This document shows, in pieces, positions 1-7,091 of a DNA stretch of 9,734 nucleotides. The DNA comes from Fidelibacterota bacterium (GTDB lineage Bacteria > Marinisomatota > Marinisomatia > Marinisomatales > TCS55): the NCBI GenBank assembly GCA_004124535.1, contig SCKQ01000063.1, positions 1 through 9,734 of the forward strand, in the 5' to 3' direction. Numbering within the stretch: position 1 is the stretch's first letter; each line of letters begins with the position of its first letter. A program made the position numbers and the translations under genes. The notes under the pieces were generated by a model, which did not search any database, was not told the origin of the DNA, and saw only the letters and a list, made by a program, of their open reading frames with translations.

Positions 1-112
1 CCTCAATGCCGACTGAAGATTCTATATACTCAAATCCGTTAGCTTGGCTTTTTCCCATTACAACTCCTGTTATTATAATTAGTAAACATATTAATGAACT
101 ACTTCGTTTCAT
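1..112 (-). CDS. N-terminus of an exported protein, cut by the window edge
   Basis: This short reading frame begins with ATG at 112-110 and stays open for 37 codons to the window edge. It starts with a typical Sec signal peptide: Lys2-Arg3, a hydrophobic stretch at about residues 7-18, and a plausible signal peptidase I site after Ser-Gln-Ala (residues 22-24). The only cysteine, residue 9, is too early for a lipobox, so this is probably not a lipoprotein. A good ribosome binding site (AAAGGA, 126-121) lies 8 bases upstream. The gene follows permease 2 after 24 bases, so it is probably the next member of the same operon. The visible mature part (about 13 residues) is too short to assign a family. 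A secreted glycan-active or T9SS cargo protein would fit the context, but that is inference from position only. Confidence 0.75.
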   Translation of the reverse strand, partial: MKRSSSLICLLIIITGVVMGKSQANGFEYIESSVGIE

Positions 113-120
113 ACTTCATT

Positions 121-126
121 TCCTTT
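121..126 (-). promoter_or_regulatory. Ribosome binding site of the left-edge exported protein
   Basis: AAAGGA on the minus strand lies 8 bases before the ATG at 112. It decides the start: the ATG at 119-117 is closed by a stop after six codons, while the one at 112 opens a signal peptide. Confidence 0.6.
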
Positions 127-136
127 CCATTGAAAA

Positions 137-1003
137 TTATCCTTTTATTCCGGACATAGTAATTCCTTCGGTAAAATATTTCTTGAAGAGAAAGAAAAGA
201 GCCAATATAGGTACCGTCAGGAGGGTCGCACCAGCCGTTAGAATGCCTGGATAACTACTATATTCGCCCCGAGTGTAAAGACCCAATAAAACACTAAGCG
301 GCATTAGATTATAATCCTTTGTAACAATCAGATACCATAAGAATTCATCCCACATGGCCATGAACGTAAATATAGCAATAATCATGGTGATAGATTTCGA
401 TAATGGCAGTATAATCTTGAAGATAATCCTTAACTCGGAACAACCATCGATCCGGGCCGCATCAATTAGAGCTTGAGGAACAGTTTTAAAAAATTGGGTG
501 AAGAGAAAAATTGCCCAAGCACTGATCATAAAAGGCGCCATCATTCCTTGATAGGTATTAATCCATCCTAACTCTAACATCAATAAGAATCGAGGAATCA
601 AAAATAATACGACCGGAAACAACATTTGGAATAAAACAAAATTATTTAAAAACGTTTTCCCTGGAAAATTTAACCGCGCTAAAGCATACCCGGTAACAGC
701 GCCAAAAAATACAACTGAGGCGGTGGTAATTGAAGACACGAACAAACTATTAAATATTGACTTTATAAATGTATGAGAGGAACCGGTCGTCCCTAAGGAA
801 AAAATTGTTTGATAATGTTCAAACGTGAATTGCGTCGGTAAAAAGCGGTTATAGATTTCCGCCGGAATTTTAAACGATGCCAAAACCATCCAAACATACG
901 GGAAAATCATAAAGATTAAACCTATACTGAGCAAAGAGTAAATTACCGTCAGACCCAAAGTATTTGATTGTTTTCTATTTGACAACCGCACGGATCTACC
1001 CAT
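137..1003 (-). CDS. ABC sugar transporter permease 2 (CUT1 family, MalG/UgpE-like)
   Basis: This is a 288-residue inner-membrane permease of the binding-protein-dependent carbohydrate uptake (CUT1) class. It has about six hydrophobic segments, the first at residues 17-42. The cytoplasmic EAA loop that docks the ATPase is at about residues 181-200, starting DAARIDG and ending in ILP. The C-terminal end, with a YFTEGIT...GIKG pattern, is typical of MalG-like subunits. Length matches the family's usual 270-300 residues. The start at 1003 overlaps the stop of permease 1 by 8 bases and has GGGA about 8 bases upstream, so the two permeases are translated together and should form one heterodimer. 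Substrate cannot be read from the permease; the adjacent GH130 genes suggest a beta-mannoside. No ATPase gene is seen next to it. Confidence 0.93.
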   Translation of the reverse strand: MGRSVRLSNRKQSNTLGLTVIYSLLSIGLIFMIFPYVWMVLASFKIPAEIYNRFLPTQFTFEHYQTIFSLGTTGSSHTFIKSIFNSLFVSSITTASVVFFGAVTGYALARLNFPGKTFLNNFVLFQMLFPVVLFLIPRFLLMLELGWINTYQGMMAPFMISAWAIFLFTQFFKTVPQALIDAARIDGCSELRIIFKIILPLSKSITMIIAIFTFMAMWDEFLWYLIVTKDYNLMPLSVLLGLYTRGEYSSYPGILTAGATLLTVPILALFFLFKKYFTEGITMSGIKG

Positions 1004-1898
1004 AAGAAATGTCCCTTTCCACCATTTTTCTGATCACAAAGACAAAGGTAAAACTAATTATTGCAACCAGAATAGCAAAGCTTGAACCGTAACCGGCATG
1101 CAGCGCGGTAAAGGTTTGGTGATAAATTTGCATCACAAATGTCTGTGTGCTGTCAAGCGGTCCCCCGCCGGTTATCATATAAGGTTCTGTGAAAATATTG
1201 AAGGATAGCATGACGGCAAAAACAAGGATAATAATAAAAGACGGATTTAGTAAGGGGATTGTGATGCGCCAGAATTGTGTCCAATTACTTGCCCCATCGA
1301 TTTCAGCCGACTCATAGAGCGACTTTGGGATTGATTGCAATCCCGCTAGAAATATCAAACCGTAATAACCCATGAATTTCCAGACAACAATCATAGCAAT
1401 CGAAGCCATGGCAATCCTCGGATCGGAAAACCAGGGAATAGTTATTCCCACATGACCTAACCAGGAGTTGATCAACCCATCACCCGCGAACAACAAATTA
1501 AAAACAATGGAATAAGCAACGCCGGCAGAAACATAGGACATCAGATAGCCGGAGGCGAAAAAAGACCGTAATATTTTAATTCGGTTCAACATTAAAGCAA
1601 CACTTAGTGAACAAATAATCACTAACGGGACATATACAATCATAAAAAACAGGATATTTTTAAATGATATCCAGAATAATGGATCTTGGATGACCCTAAT
1701 AAAATTGTCTAATCCGACAAACTCTTTGTCCGGCGCTATGATATTCCATTTTTTAAATGCAATAATCAAACCCCATAAAAAAGGATATACCCAAAAAACA
1801 AGTGAATAAATAACATATGGAGCGACCAACCCATAACCTACGAGTTCTGTAAATCTTCTTTTTTGAATACCGTGTATTAACCTTTTTAACATTTGCAT
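996..1898 (-). CDS. ABC sugar transporter permease 1 (CUT1 family, MalF/UgpA-like)
   Basis: This is an inner-membrane permease of about 300 residues, partner of the MalG-like subunit that follows. The EAA loop (ESAEIDGAS...ITIPLL) lies at about residues 196-218, and the GGGP motif usual in MalF-like proteins is at about 244-247. The frame is open up to 1991, but that start would overlap the binding-protein gene by 94 bases and add a polar, non-membrane 31-residue extension. The ATG at 1898 forms a TAATG junction with the stop of the binding-protein gene, has AGGT 5 bases upstream, and gives a normal short cytoplasmic N-terminus (MQMLKRL). A second ATG two codons on, at 1892, is also possible. 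Together with permease 2 and the lipoprotein it makes an importer lacking only its ATPase; substrate is inferred from the GH130 neighbours. Confidence 0.92.
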   Translation of the reverse strand: MQMLKRLIHGIQKRRFTELVGYGLVAPYVIYSLVFWVYPFLWGLIIAFKKWNIIAPDKEFVGLDNFIRVIQDPLFWISFKNILFFMIVYVPLVIICSLSVALMLNRIKILRSFFASGYLMSYVSAGVAYSIVFNLLFAGDGLINSWLGHVGITIPWFSDPRIAMASIAMIVVWKFMGYYGLIFLAGLQSIPKSLYESAEIDGASNWTQFWRITIPLLNPSFIIILVFAVMLSFNIFTEPYMITGGGPLDSTQTFVMQIYHQTFTALHAGYGSSFAILVAIISFTFVFVIRKMVERDISYG

Positions 1899-3184
1899 TA
1901 AGGACCTGACTTCAATATCCTGCGGATGGTCTGATTTGCATCCCGGGATGCTGCTGAGGGTGTTTTCAATCCGAAAATAATAGGCTGCCATAATTCCCGG
2001 TTAAGAATCGTTTGGATTTCCACCGTCTGGGGCGTCAAGACTAATGGCACAGAAAAATCTAAGGTTTCTGCATATGATTTTATATCCGGATTATTATTAA
2101 AATATTCAGTGAAGATCGGATTGCTGACCAGATCTTCACGAGCAGGGAGATAATTGGTCAATTCCAACCACAGCGAATCATGGCTATCATTAAAATACCA
2201 TTTCATAAAATCCCAGGCTTGCTGTTTATTGTGAGTATTATTGAATAGAACCATTCCTTTTGACTCGGCCATAGTGTAAACCGGAGCATTTACGGGATAA
2301 TAATCCGGTACTATTAGAGGAGCAATCACATATTCCAAATCAGGATACATCCTTTTGACTCTTGTGATATCTCCGGCGCCCTTTATGGAAGCAAGAAACA
2401 TCTCCTTTTGAAACCCGTCTTGTATGTCAAAACGGGGGGCATAGCCTTTTTCAAATACATTAAAAAAGAATTCTGTGACAGCTATTCCGGCTTGATTATC
2501 AAAAAGCGCTTCCTTTTCCTTTACGTTTATGTAGGGTTCACCACCTGCTGCAGCCGCATATAATGTTAAATAGTCAAACCATCTTTTGTACCACTTCGAA
2601 GAGATATCGACCGTCAGACCATAAACATTTTGACTCGTACACACTTCATCTAATAAAGTAAAAAACTCCAAATACGTTCGGGGAAGTTCTGTGATCCCCT
2701 GCTTATCGAGCATTTTTTTATTATACCACATCTGCTCCGGATTCACATAGACGGGTATCACATAGACATGACCATTATAGAACCAGTTATTCCTAATAAT
2801 ATTAGCCATATTACGTTTTTCCATAACATCCCAAAAACCCGGCATGGTATCGAGCGCAACCAGGACTTTTGCATCAGCCAATTGAGCGGCAAAACCACCA
2901 AATATATTGGAACAAATATCAGGACCTGTTCGAGTGGCAATCGCCGTGAGTAGTACTTCCTCAGAGGTTGTGCCTGCCGGTATGGTCTTCCAATCGATCC
3001 GGGAATCAGGGTGACTCAAATTCCATTCCTCAACCACCTTGCTTTCAAATTTTGATAGTTCCAAACTGGGAGCGGTCCAATATGATATATTTTTAGTATC
3101 ATTCTCAGCTTTTGATGAATGGCAAGACATGACCATTGTAGTTACTGTAATGAATACTGCCAGTATCGTTAAATATTTAATCAT
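1898..3184 (-). CDS. Extracytoplasmic sugar-binding lipoprotein of the ABC importer
   Basis: This is a family 1 (SBP_bac_1-type) substrate-binding protein of 428 residues, delivering an oligosaccharide to the two permeases that follow. Starting at 3184 it has a lipoprotein signal: Lys3, a hydrophobic stretch, and a lipobox Val-Met-Ser-Cys with the lipidated Cys at residue 21. Family traits are the early ISYWTAP strand, an acid- and aromatic-rich ligand cleft, and a WYNKKMLDKQGI segment near residue 155, which matches the conserved 'YNK..L...G' region of sugar-binding proteins. The frame extends upstream to an ATG at 3247, which overlaps the GH130 stop (ATGA) but adds 21 charged residues before the signal. 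GGGGA 4 bases before 3184 and the canonical signal favour 3184. The ATGA overlap keeps 3247 possible as a coupled start. The beta-mannoside ligand is inferred from context only. Confidence 0.9.
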   Translation of the reverse strand: MIKYLTILAVFITVTTMVMSCHSSKAENDTKNISYWTAPSLELSKFESKVVEEWNLSHPDSRIDWKTIPAGTTSEEVLLTAIATRTGPDICSNIFGGFAAQLADAKVLVALDTMPGFWDVMEKRNMANIIRNNWFYNGHVYVIPVYVNPEQMWYNKKMLDKQGITELPRTYLEFFTLLDEVCTSQNVYGLTVDISSKWYKRWFDYLTLYAAAAGGEPYINVKEKEALFDNQAGIAVTEFFFNVFEKGYAPRFDIQDGFQKEMFLASIKGAGDITRVKRMYPDLEYVIAPLIVPDYYPVNAPVYTMAESKGMVLFNNTHNKQQAWDFMKWYFNDSHDSLWLELTNYLPAREDLVSNPIFTEYFNNNPDIKSYAETLDFSVPLVLTPQTVEIQTILNRELWQPIIFGLKTPSAASRDANQTIRRILKSGP

Positions 3185-3188
3185 CGAT

Positions 3189-3193
3189 TCCCC
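3189..3193 (-). promoter_or_regulatory. Ribosome binding site choosing the binding-protein start
   Basis: GGGGA on the minus strand lies 4 bases before the ATG at 3184-3182. It supports this internal start, which gives a standard lipoprotein signal peptide, over the ATG at 3247. Spacing is slightly short, so the support is moderate. Confidence 0.45.
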
Positions 3194-3243
3194 AAACGAT
3201 TCGTCTACTATGGATTTTACTTTCTTCCTGAATAAATGCCAAA

Positions 3244-4131
3244 TCATATAAAGTCAAGCGCTTCTTCTTTACTAACAGTTGCCACACCAATTACGGTATC
3301 AGCGCCACCGTAGTAAACATAATACATTCCATTTTTCTCGATGGCTCCGCAGTTGAAGACTACCGTAGGTACATCTCCTTCTAATTCCCACGGTTCTTCC
3401 GGCTCCAGGATTGGTCCTTCCTGTCGTGCAATTAACCGGGATGGGTCATTCAAATCAAACAAAGCTACTCCCAATCTGTATACACGTTTTTCATCGACTC
3501 CGTGGTAAAACAATAACCAGCCCTTTTCCGTTTTTATGGGAGGGGGACCCGCACCTATCTTTTTACAATCCCACAATCCTTCTCTCGGTCTCATAACGAT
3601 TTTATGACCATACCATTCTTTAAGATTATCCGAATATCCTATCCATATATCAGGCATTGTTCTGTGAAACATGACATATTTGCCTGACACCTTTTCCGGA
3701 AAAATAACCGCATCCTTATTCTCCATATCGGGTAAAATGATGCCATACCGTTCAAAAGACTGGAAGTCCATCGTTGAAGCTAAAGCAACGCGATTACCCT
3801 TGCCCGACCAAGCGCGGCTGGAAAGAGCAGTGTAGGTCACATAAAATGTACCATCGATTTGAGTGATTCTTGGGTCTTCACAACCAAAGCGTTCGTAATT
3901 CTCCCGGGGTTCAAAGACAGGTGTGTCATTCCGTTGAAAGTTGAACCCATCTTTACTTACAGCATAACCCAAACTGGAAATATAAATGTCATATTCGCCT
4001 ATAGCGCGATAGAGTAAATGAACCATCTTGCCATCAAACACCGCTGCACAGTTAAAGACGGCACCGCCTTCCCACTTATTCTTCTTAATCGGTTTTAAGA
4101 TAGGATTCTTTGAAAAACGCTTCAGTTTCAT
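3244..4131 (-). CDS. GH130 family mannoside phosphorylase, second copy
   Basis: This 295-residue cytoplasmic enzyme (no signal peptide) belongs to glycoside hydrolase family 130. These five-bladed beta-propellers mostly phosphorolyse beta-mannosides to alpha-mannose 1-phosphate plus a shortened acceptor. Family landmarks are NPILKP at 9-14, a YRAIGEY segment at 41-47, CEDPRI at 84-89 with Asp86 as the likely general acid, KIGAGPPP at 191-198, FYHGVD at 208-213, ELEGDVP at 249-255 and YYGGAD at 273-278. Basic residues expected to hold phosphate are kept (Arg42, His156-Arg157, Lys191, His210), which favours a phosphorylase over a hydrolase. The length matches the short members acting on mannooligosaccharides or Man-GlcNAc, not the longer Man-Glc phosphorylases. 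The start overlaps the first GH130 gene by ATGA, with AAGGAAG and AAAGGA upstream. The exact linkage (beta-1,2 or beta-1,4) cannot be told from sequence alone. Confidence 0.92.
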   Translation of the reverse strand: MKLKRFSKNPILKPIKKNKWEGGAVFNCAAVFDGKMVHLLYRAIGEYDIYISSLGYAVSKDGFNFQRNDTPVFEPRENYERFGCEDPRITQIDGTFYVTYTALSSRAWSGKGNRVALASTMDFQSFERYGIILPDMENKDAVIFPEKVSGKYVMFHRTMPDIWIGYSDNLKEWYGHKIVMRPREGLWDCKKIGAGPPPIKTEKGWLLFYHGVDEKRVYRLGVALFDLNDPSRLIARQEGPILEPEEPWELEGDVPTVVFNCGAIEKNGMYYVYYGGADTVIGVATVSKEEALDFI

Positions 4132-5117
4132 AATTCCTTTCTTCCTTTTAAGAGTAAGTTATCAATAAATCTATCCAAATCAACAAAAGCTGCACAACAG
4201 ACCTTATCCGCGCCTCCATAAAAAACGATAAGTTGGTTGTCTAATACTACCATTCCTTCCGGGAATACCACGTTTGGAACATCTCCTTCCAACTCATAAT
4301 CCTCTTCCGGTTCCAGAATCGGATCTGGCGTCCGGCAAATGACTTTCCAGGGCTCTTTTAAATCCAAAAGAGCTGCTCCGGAGCGATAAATATTGTTTTG
4401 ATCAACGCCATGGTAAATTAACAACCAGCCTGCGTCAGTTCTAACCGGTGGCGGACCGGCACCCAACTTATCCCCTTCCCATTCTGCTTCTGCTTTCATC
4501 ACCAGTTTATGCTCCATCATTTTCCCGTCCAGACTATCCATCCAGGCAAACCAGATGGCTGGTCCTTTGGAACCATATCCCTCACCCACCCAGTTAGCCG
4601 GTCGATGGATGACCGCATAACGGCCACCAATTTTTTCAGGGAAAAAGACAACATCCCGTTCATCGGCGCCAACCGGAGTGATGATATCGTAACGCTCAAA
4701 CTCCGTAAAATCCTTCATCTTAGCCAAGGCCGTTCGGGGAGAAGCACTTTGTTCCGGTTTGGGAATCCCTAATCGTCTCCGTACACCCCCGGGCGGGCTG
4801 GGCGTTGGTGTGGTTACATAAGTCAAATAAAATACATCGTCAATCATGGTTACCCGGGGATCCTCAATTGATCTTTCCCACCTCTTCCAATCCGGCTCCA
4901 TAACAGGATTCTGATATCGCTTGATTAAATTAAGCTCTTTATCAAAGACAGCATATCCCAGACGGGAGGTATAGGGGTAATACTCGCCCACAGCCCGATA
5001 ATGGAGATGGATTTTCCCATCATAGTACACCGCTGACGGATTAAAAACAGCCACGGACTCCCAATCGTCCCCACGCGGCTTAAGAATAGGATTACCAGAA
5101 TATCGAATTAATTTCAT
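4128..5117 (-). CDS. GH130 family mannoside phosphorylase, first copy
   Basis: This 329-residue cytoplasmic enzyme is a paralogue of the GH130 enzyme encoded next to it. Shared landmarks are NPILKP at 9-14, HYRAVGEY at 39-46, IEDPRV at 84-89 with Asp86 as the likely general acid, KLGAGPPP at 217-224, IYHGVD at 234-239, ELEGDVP at 275-281 and FYGGAD at 299-304. Phosphate-type basic residues are present (Arg41, His171-Arg172, Lys217, His236). It differs from its neighbour by a longer Pro- and Arg-rich loop at about residues 101-130, an expanded stretch around 173-186 and a C-terminal extension, and it has FPEG where the other has FNCG. Such loops line the acceptor side in this family, so the two copies may differ in chain length or acceptor. 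The gene starts 18 bases after the stop of the surface-protein gene; no signal peptide is present. Confidence 0.92.
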   Translation of the reverse strand: MKLIRYSGNPILKPRGDDWESVAVFNPSAVYYDGKIHLHYRAVGEYYPYTSRLGYAVFDKELNLIKRYQNPVMEPDWKRWERSIEDPRVTMIDDVFYLTYVTTPTPSPPGGVRRRLGIPKPEQSASPRTALAKMKDFTEFERYDIITPVGADERDVVFFPEKIGGRYAVIHRPANWVGEGYGSKGPAIWFAWMDSLDGKMMEHKLVMKAEAEWEGDKLGAGPPPVRTDAGWLLIYHGVDQNNIYRSGAALLDLKEPWKVICRTPDPILEPEEDYELEGDVPNVVFPEGMVVLDNQLIVFYGGADKVCCAAFVDLDRFIDNLLLKGRKEL

Positions 5118-5135
5118 GATGATTATTTCACCCCG

Positions 5136-7091
5136 CTATCTCAAAAGGATCATCTTCCGGGTCTGCACAAATTTACCCGCCTGTATCCTGTAAAAGTACA
5201 TTCCTGATGCAACGTTAGTAGCCTTCCATGTGATTTGATGATATCCAGCCGGCTGTTCATTTTCAACCAAATGTAAAACTTCATGTCCACGTATATTGTA
5301 TATCGTTAAGAGTACTTCACTAGACGCTGGGAGCTGGTATTGTATATTAGTTATTGAATTAAAAGGATTTGGATAGTTTTGAGATAATAAGAATATCTTT
5401 GGTTTATAAACCACTTCTTCTCCAGCTACAGAAGTCAATTCGTCAAAGGCAAACTGGATCGAGTTGTTGCTTTCATTCAAAACAAAAGTTTCAGCGAATA
5501 ATAAGGGAGACTCCAACAGCGTAAAGTCTTCATCTAACAAAAAAACTTTAGAAAGTTCCTCAAAAGTAATAGAAAAAGAACCGGAAGCAGAGCCCATTAT
5601 TTTTAATGAGTCAAGATCCTCAAGAGCAGTTTCTGGTGGAAGTTCAATGGTAGACCGTCTCCACCCTGCCGCATTCACGGCAGCCACAGAGGAGTAATCG
5701 TGATCTGAATAGTACCAATACGCCTCGTTTCCTAGTTTCGTTGCGAAAGTTAATCTTAAGCCGGATCCAACCATTTGTGTATTGAATTCAAGGTAAAGAT
5801 AATTACGGGCATCGCTTACAGCCAAACTAAAAGGGTCAGCCGGACTTTCATATTTACCCTCAGCGATCATTTCCAAAGCCATGATTTCATAAGTCCATGG
5901 ATCTTCATCCATAAGGATTTCCCGTGAGTGTATTTCATGTTTGCCCCTTTCGGGAGAAAGAAAAAATTTATAATTTGATACCCCTTCATCGCTCACCATA
6001 TTATTTATGGTAACCGTTTTCAAAACCGGGTGATCATTAATCCTATTACCTTGAAAAATCGAAGTAGAATGCCCTGGACCCTGAAAATATTCCTGAAGAA
6101 CGTTTCCTCCGGGATCGACTTTCACTCTATAAATCCATTCGATATCTGTTGTGCGACCCCACCGGGACATCAAATCAATGCTACTAGTACCCCCATCTTC
6201 GTTGCTCCAAATCATGCTGTATACGATCCACTTGTTTACCCCGTCATATTCAACTTCGTGCCACAGCAAAAGCGGCGTGTCCGTGTGATTGCTCTCATCA
6301 TCGCTGATCAGATTCCTGCCGTACAAAATGGGGGAAAATCGATAGATGTCGTAGTTCTGGTCGCTTAAAGGTACGGGAATGATATAGCATTTCTCCAGAT
6401 AAACATAATGTGCGCCTAGAGTGGATTTATCTCCGTTGAAATAAACCGCTATAGAATGGCTTCCACTGTCTATTCTCCCTAATGATACCTTATATATGAA
6501 AAACTCATCACCTTTAAATAGAACGATGTCCTGATTTTGAGAGCCACCTGTACTATCGATATAGATCGTCAGTACAGCACTTTCTGAGTCGGGGATAGAC
6601 CAGCTGGTCTCAGAGGACACCTGCAGATGGAGAAGAAATTCTCTTGATTTCTGCAAGTTAAAGGATATAGGCATCGAAAATTCGTTTCTGAGCAATTCAT
6701 TGTTCAGATCAATTGGAGACCATCCGGTTAAGTCTACCTCTAACGTTGTATCAGATGAAACATTTACAAAAATACTCACAGTTCCATCAGCTACGCCTTG
6801 CTTTTGTGGAGAAAAAGTAACAACTACAATTTGACTATCGTATGGATCTATAAAAAACGAGGTGTCTGAAACTTGGAAATAAGAGTGAGATAAATTAATA
6901 TCATTTACAACAATAGTTGTATCTCCTTGGTTCGATATGACAAGGAATCGTGATACGGTTTGCCCAAACATTACCTCATCGAAATTCAAGAATTTGGGAA
7001 ATACAAAAACCTGTGCAAAGGCATTGTGGTTAACTGCCAGCACCACTGCTAAATATGGCAGCAGTGTTTTGATTCTCAGTATTCTTTTCAT
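5136..7091 (-). CDS. Secreted surface protein: ASH-like domain, unknown core, T9SS sorting tail
   Basis: This 651-residue protein has a Sec signal peptide (MKRILRIK, hydrophobic core, Ala-Phe-Ala cleavage at about residue 26). Residues 28-124 resemble an ASH/choice-of-anchor-D immunoglobulin-like domain. Residues 130-240 are beta-rich. The core, about 245-480, is rich in Trp, His, Asp and Glu and I do not recognise it; notable segments are LLLWHEVEYDG (275-285), WSNEDGG (295-301), RWGRTTDIEW (310-319), QGPGHS (337-342) and NDHPVL (352-357). Residues 568-651 are a typical T9SS type A sorting/FlgD-like tail with NYPNPFN at 572-578 and a final KMILLR. It is therefore expected to cross the outer membrane by T9SS and sit at the cell surface. 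It opens the GH130/importer operon, so glycan binding or cleavage is plausible, but no catalytic family can be named. A weak A-rich leader precedes the start. Confidence 0.9.
   Translation of the reverse strand: MKRILRIKTLLPYLAVVLAVNHNAFAQVFVFPKFLNFDEVMFGQTVSRFLVISNQGDTTIVVNDINLSHSYFQVSDTSFFIDPYDSQIVVVTFSPQKQGVADGTVSIFVNVSSDTTLEVDLTGWSPIDLNNELLRNEFSMPISFNLQKSREFLLHLQVSSETSWSIPDSESAVLTIYIDSTGGSQNQDIVLFKGDEFFIYKVSLGRIDSGSHSIAVYFNGDKSTLGAHYVYLEKCYIIPVPLSDQNYDIYRFSPILYGRNLISDDESNHTDTPLLLWHEVEYDGVNKWIVYSMIWSNEDGGTSSIDLMSRWGRTTDIEWIYRVKVDPGGNVLQEYFQGPGHSTSIFQGNRINDHPVLKTVTINNMVSDEGVSNYKFFLSPERGKHEIHSREILMDEDPWTYEIMALEMIAEGKYESPADPFSLAVSDARNYLYLEFNTQMVGSGLRLTFATKLGNEAYWYYSDHDYSSVAAVNAAGWRRSTIELPPETALEDLDSLKIMGSASGSFSITFEELSKVFLLDEDFTLLESPLLFAETFVLNESNNSIQFAFDELTSVAGEEVVYKPKIFLLSQNYPNPFNSITNIQYQLPASSEVLLTIYNIRGHEVLHLVENEQPAGYHQITWKATNVASGMYFYRIQAGKFVQTRKMILLR

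Noticed and set aside
6..254. Plus-strand open frame of 82 codons
   Set aside because: It lies opposite the end of permease 2 and the start of the left-edge exported gene, both well supported, and shows no family features.
1899..1991. Upstream extension of permease 1 to an ATG at 1991
   Set aside because: It would lie entirely inside the binding-protein gene and adds a polar head not seen in MalF-like permeases; the TAATG start at 1898 fits better.
4509..4772. Plus-strand and alternative-frame open frames inside the GH130 genes
   Set aside because: They are shadows of genes with strong family motifs and have no independent support.
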